From NCBI GenBank assembly GCA_048594865.1, contig JBMDWZ010000327.1, positions 1 through 17,727 of the forward strand: 17,727 bases of DNA. The letters are read 5' to 3'. Shown here piece after piece: positions 13,205 through 17,727 of this stretch. The notes under the pieces were generated by a model that did no database searches, was not told where the DNA came from, and saw nothing but the letters and a program-made list of their open reading frames with translations. This DNA comes from CALKWS01 sp048594865. Lineage in GTDB: Bacteria > Actinomycetota > Actinomycetes > Actinomycetales > Beutenbergiaceae. How positions within the stretch are numbered: the stretch's first letter is position 1; every line of letters begins with the position of its first letter. The position numbers and the translations under genes are program-made.

Positions 13205-14740
13205 TCACGCGCTCGCTTGCTCGCCTAGCACCACGTCGACCTCGCGGTCGCCGTCGTCATCGCGAATCGTCAGGGTAATAGTCTCACCCGGCGCGTGCGC
13301 GCGGATCCGCACGATCAGTTCTTCGGCGGTGGTGACCGGCGAACCGTTGATCGCCACGATCACATCACCCGGCTCCACGCCCGCTTCATCGGCCGGACCG
13401 CCGGAGACGATCGGTTCGGCGTCCTCGCCGCCCTCGGTGAGAACCTGCACGCCCTCACCGGCGTACATGGAGTCCAGGGTGGCACCGATGATCGGGTACG
13501 TCGCCTGCCCGGTATCGATGACCTCTTGGGCGGTGCGGGCCACCTGGGAACTCGGAATCGCGAACCCCAACCCGATGCTGCCGGTCTGCCCGGGGCGGGC
13601 CGCGATGGCGGTGTTGACGCCGATCACGGCGCCGGTCTCATCGACCAGTGGGCCCCCGGAGTTTCCGAGATTGATCGCGGCGTCGGTTTGGATGGCGTTG
13701 ATGAACGTGGAGCCCTCATCGCCCACTCGCACCGGCCGGTTCATGGCGCTGACGATCCCGGAGGTCACCGTGCCTTCCAGGCCTAGCGGCGCCCCGATCG
13801 CGACGACCGGTTGACCAACCAGCAACTCATCGGAGTCGCCGATCGGGAGCGGGTTGAGACCCTGATGATCCACGGCCAGCACAGCCAGGTCGTAGTCGGA
13901 GGTGGCGCCCACCACCTCGGCCACCGATTCGCTGCCGTCGGAGAACACCACGATCACTTCTGCGGAATCGTCGGCGAGCGCCGGGGCAATGACGTGCTCG
14001 TTGGTGACCACGTGGCCTTCGTCATTGAAAACGAAGCCGCTTCCGGAGAACCCCTCCCCATCCACCTGCACCTGGATGAACACGGTGCTCGGCAGGACGG
14101 CTTCGGCGATGTCCGATACCGAGGCGTCGGTGAGCAGCCCGCCGCCCGGTGGCGCACTGTCGGGGTCCGCGGAAGAGCCGTTGCCGGAACCCTGGTCATC
14201 GCCGCCGGGCACCGCCGGCAGGTACTGACCACCGAATAACCCGATGAGTAGGCCCACCACCAACGACAGGATCATCAGCACCGCAACGATCCCACCAGCC
14301 ACCCCGCGGGTCACTCGCCGCCGGGAACGGTCATCGGTACCGGGGGCCGCAGCCGCGAGCTCGCGGGGCTGCTCGGGTTGCTGACCGGGTTGCTGGTTGC
14401 CTTGCTGGCTAGGTTGCTCTCCCGGAGAGCCAGCTTGGTCACCGTAGCCGGACTGGGCGCCGTGACTGGACTGATTGCCGTAACCAGGCTGATTGCCGTA
14501 GCCGGACTGATTGCCATAGCCGGCCGGGTCGGCTTGGGAATAGCCGGCCTGGTCGCCAGAGGACTGCGGATACGCCGAAGTTTGGGGATAGTCAGATGTT
14601 TGCGAGTAGCCCGACGCCCCGGAGTAATCCGTCGTTTGTTCCTGGCCTGCGGGCGGATACGACGGCGGATTCTCACCCGAGGCGGCTCCCGGGTACGTGG
14701 ATTCCCCACTCTGGGGTCCGGGAGGCTCAGGGGTACTCAT
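13205..14740 (-). CDS. htrA: HtrA/DegP-type trypsin-like serine protease with PDZ domain
   Basis: The 511-residue protein is probably anchored in the membrane with its protease outside. Residues 1-140 are a cytosolic, Pro/Gln/Gly/Tyr-rich disordered tail with YGNQSG-type repeats. A basic RSRRRVTR precedes one membrane helix (about 147-170). A linker leads to the protease domain (about 205-410) with catalytic His249 (TNEHVI), Asp284 (SDYDLAVL) and Ser361 (GNSGGPL). One PDZ domain spans about 415-505 (GGPADEAGVEPGDVIVAING). This matches mycobacterial HtrA/PepD-type proteases, which act in envelope quality control and feed back on SigE. It lies 61 bp downstream of the anti-sigma gene with its own possible promoter. 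Confidence 0.93.
   Translation of the reverse strand: MSTPEPPGPQSGESTYPGAASGENPPSYPPAGQEQTTDYSGASGYSQTSDYPQTSAYPQSSGDQAGYSQADPAGYGNQSGYGNQPGYGNQSSHGAQSGYGDQAGSPGEQPSQQGNQQPGQQPEQPRELAAAAPGTDDRSRRRVTRGVAGGIVAVLMILSLVVGLLIGLFGGQYLPAVPGGDDQGSGNGSSADPDSAPPGGGLLTDASVSDIAEAVLPSTVFIQVQVDGEGFSGSGFVFNDEGHVVTNEHVIAPALADDSAEVIVVFSDGSESVAEVVGATSDYDLAVLAVDHQGLNPLPIGDSDELLVGQPVVAIGAPLGLEGTVTSGIVSAMNRPVRVGDEGSTFINAIQTDAAINLGNSGGPLVDETGAVIGVNTAIAARPGQTGSIGLGFAIPSSQVARTAQEVIDTGQATYPIIGATLDSMYAGEGVQVLTEGGEDAEPIVSGGPADEAGVEPGDVIVAINGSPVTTAEELIVRIRAHAPGETITLTIRDDDGDREVDVVLGEQASA
14437..14526. repeat. Five 18 bp units encoding YGNQ-type hexapeptides in htrA
   Basis: Tandem 18-mers are clearest at 14473-14490, 14491-14508 and 14509-14526, with two more diverged copies at 14437-14472. 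They encode the Tyr-Gly-Asn-Gln-Ser/Pro-Gly repeats of the protease's cytosolic tail (residues about 72-101). Confidence 0.85.
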
Positions 14741-14746
14741 ATGTTC

Positions 14747-14752
14747 ATTATC
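14747..14752 (-). promoter_or_regulatory. Putative -10 box (GATAAT) before htrA
   Basis: The complement reads GATAAT, six bases (GAACAT), then the ATG at 14740. This is the same spacing as the other leaderless candidates but with G in place of the first T. A GGAAC motif lies further upstream (complement of 14794-14798), but no matching ECF -10 follows at the usual distance. Confidence 0.35.
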
Positions 14753-14801
14753 CGTCAGTCGAGAGCGATGGTCGGTGACTCTGGGCGTCGATGTTCCACC
14801 C

Positions 14802-15689
14802 TCAGGTGAGTTCGGTCAACGCCTGCCAGCCTCGCATGAACCGGTCGGTGATTCCGGGTGACTCGAGTTGGATCACCGATGAACACGGTGGCAGGCTGCC
14901 GATGACGGCGCGGGCGTCGGAGTCGTCGATTCCGGAGGACACCGCGATCACCCAATCATCACACTGCATGATCAACCAGTGGCCATTGATCCGGTAGACC
15001 TCGTAGTCCTGGATCGTCTCGGGCTCTAGCGCCGCGAGCGCATGCGGATCGAGCTGGGCACGCTGCTCGAGCATGGTGATCCGGTTGTTCCCGCGCACCA
15101 GCTCCAACTGCAGGATCCGCTCACCGGATTCCGACACCGTCAGCAGATGGGCCGAGGCGGCCACCATCCGCGGGGGCAGATCATCGGGGCCAATCCAGTC
15201 CCCCGCCCGCACCCAGCCGATCAACGCCGACGACACCTCGTCATCGACGCTCGGGGTGGCATCGAACGGGGCGATCGGCGCCGACAGCTGAAGGGAGGTG
15301 TTGGAGGCCAGGATGTCGCCCGGGGCATACCCGGGCCGGTACTGGCCACCGAGCACGAACAGGCTGATCGCAAACGCGCCGAGCGAGGCGACCACCCCGG
15401 CAACAACCAAAGACCGCACGCCCCGCCGCGACGACGTCGTCGATTCGCTTGCTTGTTCCATCTGGGCCATTTCGGCCATCTGCGGGATTGTGACCAGGCG
15501 TTGCGCCAGGCCCTCGCCGTGACCGTGGGAGCCAAGCCCGCCGATCGCTCGCCGGGCGGAACGTTCGGCATCGACCAGATCGCGGCAGTCAGCGCAGGAA
15601 ATGAGATGTGCGTTGGCGGTTTCGGTGCGCCCGAGGTCTAGTTGGCCATCGACGAACGCCGAGACATTGCGGCCGAGGTGGCGGCTCAT
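14802..15689 (-). CDS. Membrane anti-sigma factor with zinc-finger and extracytoplasmic sensor domain
   Basis: The 295-residue protein overlaps the sigma gene by four bases (ATGA), the usual coupling of an ECF sigma factor to its inhibitor. Residues 4-47 form a ZAS-type anti-sigma domain with His28-x3-Cys32-x2-Cys35. A linker rich in Met/Glu/Ser leads to one membrane helix (about 94-114). Residues 115-295 are outside the membrane and resemble the C-terminal half of MucB/RseB-type sensors (ILQLELVRGNNRITMLEQ, NGHWLIMQCDDWVIAVSS). Two cysteines there, Cys243 and Cys269, could form a disulfide. The protein should hold the sigma factor at the membrane until a signal or proteolysis frees it. The mycobacterial RseA at this locus is, as I recall, smaller and cytoplasmic, so this is a different architecture. 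Confidence 0.85.
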   Translation of the reverse strand: MSRHLGRNVSAFVDGQLDLGRTETANAHLISCADCRDLVDAERSARRAIGGLGSHGHGEGLAQRLVTIPQMAEMAQMEQASESTTSSRRGVRSLVVAGVVASLGAFAISLFVLGGQYRPGYAPGDILASNTSLQLSAPIAPFDATPSVDDEVSSALIGWVRAGDWIGPDDLPPRMVAASAHLLTVSESGERILQLELVRGNNRITMLEQRAQLDPHALAALEPETIQDYEVYRINGHWLIMQCDDWVIAVSSGIDDSDARAVIGSLPPCSSVIQLESPGITDRFMRGWQALTELT

Positions 15690-16264
15690 GGGGCCGCCTG
15701 CGCCGGTGTAATGGGGATGTCCACATCGCGGCTTTGCTTCTGCCGGTGCGCCAGGGCCTGGCGAAGGGCGGCGCGGCCACGGTGAATCCGGGAGCGGACG
15801 GTGCCCATCGAGATGTTCAAAACCCGAGAGATTTCCTCATACGTCAGGCCCTCCATGTCCGAGAGCACCACCGCGGCCCGGTACTGAGGCTTGAGGCCAT
15901 CGAGCGCGGCTTGAACATCGGCGCCGAGGTTTTCGTGCTCGAACCGGCGCTCCGGTGAGGAGAATTCGACGTCGGCAGCGAGGACTTCGGTGCGGGCGCC
16001 CAGCCCGTCGAAACGCAACCGGCGGCGTCGGCGGGCCTGATCCAGGAACAGGTTGGTGGTGATCCGGTGCAGCCAGCCCGCGAACGTACCGGGCTGGTAA
16101 TCCGATAGCCGGTTGAACACCCGAATGAACACGTCCTGGGTGAGGTCTTCGGCATCCGCGCGGTTGCCGGTCAGACGGTAAGCGAGACGGTAAACCTGAT
16201 CGGAGTGCTCGCGCACCACCTGCTCCCATGAGGTGGGGGCCGGCGTTGCGTCCTGCTGCGTCAT
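15686..16264 (-). CDS. sigE: ECF RNA polymerase sigma factor, SigE type
   Basis: The 192-residue protein has region 2 at about 22-88 (QVYRLAYRLTGNRADAEDLT, then DVFIRVFNRL and WLHRITTNLFLDQARRRRR) and region 4 at about 121-172 (LKPQYRAAVVLSDMEGLTYE, then EISRVLNISMGTVRSRIHRG). Region 1 and 3 domains are absent, as in group 4 sigma factors. Synteny with an O-methyltransferase on one side and anti-sigma, htrA and tatB on the other matches the actinobacterial envelope-stress SigE locus. The ATG is preceded by TAGAAT six bases upstream with no clear ribosome binding site, so leaderless transcription is likely. I see no ECF-type GGAAC element upstream, so autoregulation is not evident. Confidence 0.92.
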   Translation of the reverse strand: MTQQDATPAPTSWEQVVREHSDQVYRLAYRLTGNRADAEDLTQDVFIRVFNRLSDYQPGTFAGWLHRITTNLFLDQARRRRRLRFDGLGARTEVLAADVEFSSPERRFEHENLGADVQAALDGLKPQYRAAVVLSDMEGLTYEEISRVLNISMGTVRSRIHRGRAALRQALAHRQKQSRDVDIPITPAQAAP

Positions 16265-16270
16265 GACCTG

Positions 16271-16276
16271 ATTCTA
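16271..16276 (-). promoter_or_regulatory. Putative leaderless -10 box (TAGAAT) for sigE
   Basis: The complement reads TAGAAT, six bases (CAGGTC), then the ATG at 16264. This is the best match to a -10 consensus among the leaderless candidates in the window. No good -35 is visible. Confidence 0.5.
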
Positions 16277-16326
16277 GACGCCCGCGGCTATGGGCGCTGC
16301 GCTCACGCTTTCTGCGGCGCTGGCGC

Positions 16327-16332
16327 TAACAT
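16327..16332 (+). promoter_or_regulatory. Putative -10 box (TAACAT) for the O-methyltransferase
   Basis: TAACAT lies so that transcription would begin near 16339-16340, leaving about 30 bases of leader with GGAGG at 16360-16364 before the proposed ATC start. A transcript from here would exclude the upstream ATG at 16290. The -35 region is weak. Confidence 0.4.
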
Positions 16333-16359
16333 CGTGTTGCACCACGATCCACGACCCCT

Positions 16360-16370
16360 GGAGGCCCACC
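16360..16370 (+). promoter_or_regulatory. Ribosome binding site GGAGGCCCACC before an ATC start
   Basis: GGAGG followed by six bases points at ATC 16371. The 11-mer is identical to the one before the DUF1003 GTG at 6934. This is the main reason for preferring the ATC start. Confidence 0.6.
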
Positions 16371-17003
16371 ATCGCTGCCGACAAGGCCCAGAGCTGGGCT
16401 TTCACCGAGGAGTTCATCACCGAGCCCGAGCACGCCAAGAACGCTCGAGCCCGCGCCGAAGAGTTCGGCATCTCCGCGATCTCCCCCGGTACCGGCGCGG
16501 CTCTGCGTCTGCTGGCCGCCTCGCTGGGCGCGCATGCGGTTGCCGAGGTCGGCACCGGCACGGGTGTGTCTGGCCTGTGGCTGCTGGAGGGCATGCGCCC
16601 CGACGGCGTACTGACCACCATCGATGTAGAAGTGGAACACCAGCGCAGCGCGAAGGAAGCCTTCGCCGCCGCCGGAGTGAAATCCACCAGAACACGCACC
16701 ATCTCCGGCCGTGCGCTGGATGTGCTGCCGCGGCTGGCCGATGGGGCCTATGACATGGTTCTCATCGACGCCGACCCCGCCGAGGCCCCCGATTACGTGG
16801 AGCAGGCCGTGCGGATGCTGCGCACCGGCGGGCTCTTGGCGGTCACCGACGCCCTGTGGCATGACCGGGTCGCCGATCCGGCGCGCCGCGACGAGGCCAC
16901 CGTGGGTATGCGCGAACTCGGCAAGTCCATCCGTGAGGACGAGCAGCTGCTGCCGGCATTGCTGCCCAGCGGCGGCGGGCTGCTGACTGCGATCAAGCGC
17001 TGA
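16371..17003 (+). CDS. SAM-dependent O-methyltransferase, apparent ATC start
   Basis: From ATC 16371 the protein is 210 residues. It has the SAM-binding loop EVGTGTG (about 59-65), the acidic IDVEVEH at the end of strand 2 and the IDADPAEAPDYVEQAVRMLR motif of the catechol-O-methyltransferase-like (methyltransferase 3) family. Its opening, SWAFTEEFITEP, aligns by eye with the N-terminus of the mycobacterial O-methyltransferase beside sigE. Between the stop upstream and the SAM domain the only standard in-frame start is ATG 16290. Using it would add 27 residues unlike the family (a hydrophobic stretch with two cysteines) and place the start upstream of the apparent promoter. The substrate is unknown. 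It is divergent from sigE. Confidence 0.85.
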   Translation: MAADKAQSWAFTEEFITEPEHAKNARARAEEFGISAISPGTGAALRLLAASLGAHAVAEVGTGTGVSGLWLLEGMRPDGVLTTIDVEVEHQRSAKEAFAAAGVKSTRTRTISGRALDVLPRLADGAYDMVLIDADPAEAPDYVEQAVRMLRTGGLLAVTDALWHDRVADPARRDEATVGMRELGKSIREDEQLLPALLPSGGGLLTAIKR

Positions 17004-17014
17004 GGACCCTGGTC

Positions 17015-17046
17015 TTCTTCCTCTCTGCTCTTCTTCCTCTCTGCTC
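17015..17046. repeat. Perfect 16 bp tandem duplication, pyrimidine-rich
   Basis: TTCTTCCTCTCTGCTC is repeated exactly at 17015-17030 and 17031-17046, starting 12 bases after the O-methyltransferase stop. The tract is almost entirely C/T on the plus strand. It is followed by a weak CTGC/GCAG hairpin (17041-17044 with 17049-17052). Confidence 0.8.
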
Positions 17047-17083
17047 TCAGCAGATTCCAGCGCCCGAGGAAGTGTCGGCTGCC

Positions 17084-17089
17084 TATCAT
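17084..17089 (+). promoter_or_regulatory. Putative near-leaderless -10 box (TATCAT) for the regulator gene
   Basis: TATCAT is followed by five bases and then ATG 17095. No ribosome binding site at a usable distance is present. Confidence 0.4.
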
Positions 17090-17094
17090 CAGGC

Positions 17095-17421
17095 ATGGCT
17101 GAATCGACTTCACCTGAACCGCTGCGTTCACCCGAACCCCTGTGGCGGCACATGCTCGGTGACTGCATGCGCGAGCGGCGCACCGACCGCGGTGAAACCC
17201 TGGACGATGTCGCACAGCGGGCCGGGATCTCACCGCAGTACCTCTCGGAGATCGAACGGGGCCGCAAGGAACCATCGAGCGAGATCATTGCGGCGGTCAG
17301 CGGCGCGCTGGACACCAGCCTGCTCGATCTGACCGCAGATGTGGCGCGCTCGCTGGAGGCGAACAGTGCCCCAACCGTGCAGGTGCACGCCTCGCGGTCG
17401 GCTTTCCTGCTCGCGGCATAG
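17095..17421 (+). CDS. ClgR/PopR-type helix-turn-helix regulator with Ala-Ala C-terminus
   Basis: The 108-residue protein has a Cro/CI-type helix-turn-helix at about 20-77. MLGDCMRERRTDRGETLDDV is followed by AQRAGISPQYLSEIERGRKE and PSSEIIAAVSGAL. The YLSEIERGRKEPSSE core is characteristic of the ClgR/PopR activators of clp genes in actinobacteria. The short C-terminal part ends SRSAFLLAA. In Streptomyces PopR two terminal alanines target the protein for ClpP-dependent degradation, and the same ending is present here. The gene faces a clpP gene 45 bp away, a setting expected for a Clp regulator. The mRNA is probably leaderless. Its stop codon falls inside a run of hexamer repeats. Confidence 0.85.
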   Translation: MAESTSPEPLRSPEPLWRHMLGDCMRERRTDRGETLDDVAQRAGISPQYLSEIERGRKEPSSEIIAAVSGALDTSLLDLTADVARSLEANSAPTVQVHASRSAFLLAA

Positions 17422-17440
17422 GCATAGGCGTAGGCAGAGG
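17417..17440. repeat. Four tandem hexamers over the regulator stop codon
   Basis: CATAGG, CATAGG, CGTAGG and CAGAGG follow each other at 17417-17440. The first unit contains the TAG stop of the regulator gene (17419-17421). Confidence 0.75.
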
Positions 17441-17445
17441 CATCA

Positions 17446-17471
17446 GGTGAGCGACGAGCCGGGCACTCACC
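17446..17471. terminator. Weak hairpin between convergent regulator and clpP genes
   Basis: GGTGAG (17446-17451) and CTCACC (17466-17471) form a six-pair stem with a 14-base loop; the right arm covers the clpP stop codon. There is no U-tract, so terminator function is uncertain. Confidence 0.3.
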
Positions 17472-17727
17472 GCTGCTCGATCACCTGGTCGAGCAGGCCG
17501 TAGTCGCGAGCCGTGCCCGCGGTGAAGACCCGATCGTGATCGGTGTCGGCGCGCAGCCTCTGCACGCTCTGCCCGGTGTGATGGGCGAGCACCTCCTCAA
17601 TGTCCGAGCGCAACCGGATCACCTCATCGGCTTGCAGGATCAGATCCGGGATCGTTCCCCGTCCCTGGGCGGCCGGTTGGTGCAGCACGATGCGGGCGTG
17701 CGGCAGCGCGGCGCGCTTCCCGGGCGC
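17467..17727 (-). CDS. clpP: ATP-dependent Clp protease proteolytic subunit, C-terminal part
   Basis: The last 86 residues of a ClpP are encoded; the N-terminal part, with the catalytic serine, lies beyond the right edge. The fragment begins APGKRAALPHARIVLHQP, which includes the catalytic His of the HQP motif. It continues with RGTIPDLILQADEVIRLRSD, then AHHTGQSVQRLRADTDHDR and DYGLLDQVIEQR. The catalytic Asp is the second Asp of DTDHD, aligned with Asp171 of the E. coli enzyme. The residue before it, an Arg in E. coli (DTERD), is His here. GTIPDLILQADE-type sequence suggests an accessory ClpP3/ClpP4-like subunit rather than the housekeeping pair, consistent with the neighbouring PopR-like regulator. 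A second clpP may lie further right. Confidence 0.9.
   Translation of the reverse strand, partial: APGKRAALPHARIVLHQPAAQGRGTIPDLILQADEVIRLRSDIEEVLAHHTGQSVQRLRADTDHDRVFTAGTARDYGLLDQVIEQR

Noticed and set aside
14794..14798. GGAAC (minus strand) upstream of htrA as an ECF -35 element
   Set aside because: No CGTT-like -10 follows at 16-17 bases, so a SigE-dependent promoter is not supported by the sequence.
16290..16370. ATG 16290 as O-methyltransferase start, giving a lipoprotein-like N-terminus with a Leu-Thr-Ser-Cys box
   Set aside because: The methyltransferase is a cytosolic family, the extension lacks the basic residues expected of a signal peptide, and the promoter and ribosome binding site point downstream.

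Overview
The window is about 17.7 kb of high-GC DNA from an actinobacterium (Actinomycetota). The evidence is the codon bias, the frequent GTG starts, the many TANNNT-type -10 boxes placed directly before start codons, and a gene set that matches the conserved actinobacterial sigE neighbourhood (O-methyltransferase, sigE, anti-sigma, htrA, tatB, mrp, and the MgtE-N/CBS protein next to a DUF1003 protein). I cannot assign an order or genus from the sequence alone. No tRNA, rRNA, CRISPR array, insertion sequence or phage gene is visible.

Layout. 1-202: the 5' part of an unrecognised low-complexity protein on the minus strand. 203-508: a repeat-rich spacer. 509-1366 (-): a PHP-domain metallo-phosphoesterase. 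1460-4879 (+): Xaa-Pro aminopeptidase, a DUF2079 polytopic membrane protein and a small four-helix membrane protein, tightly packed as an operon. 4929-5603 (-): a membrane general-stress-type protein with a collagen-like tail. 5670-7461 (+): a soluble PRC-barrel/MgtE-N/CBS protein translationally coupled to a DUF1003 membrane protein. 7515-11341 (+): a four-gene sugar-phosphate operon (SIS isomerase/deaminase, ROK kinase, PfkB kinase, class II aldolase). 11384-12505 (+): Mrp iron-sulfur carrier ATPase. 12541-16264 (-): tatB, htrA-type protease, membrane anti-sigma factor and ECF sigma factor, read leftwards. 16371-17003 (+): SAM-dependent O-methyltransferase, divergent from sigE. 17095-17421 (+): a ClgR/PopR-type regulator. 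17467-end (-): the C-terminal part of a ClpP protease.

How the parts work together. The sigE block is an envelope-stress module: ECF sigma factor, membrane anti-sigma with an external sensor domain, surface serine protease and a Tat export subunit. The sugar operon has the parts needed to phosphorylate a sugar, isomerise/deaminate it, phosphorylate it again and cleave it to triose phosphates. The closest named scheme is galactosamine/N-acetylgalactosamine breakdown through tagatose 1,6-bisphosphate. It sits between DUF1003 and mrp like an accessory insertion in an otherwise conserved block. At the right edge, a regulator ending in Leu-Leu-Ala-Ala faces a clpP gene, as expected for a self-limiting Clp protease circuit.

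Most notable observations: an apparent ATC (AUC) start codon on the O-methyltransferase, preceded by the same 11-base leader (GGAGGCCCACC) that precedes the DUF1003 GTG start; a recurring -10 box exactly six bases before start codons, implying leaderless mRNAs; two in-frame minisatellites in the ROK kinase, one beginning at its start codon; and a general habit of short tandem duplications at gene ends and stop codons.
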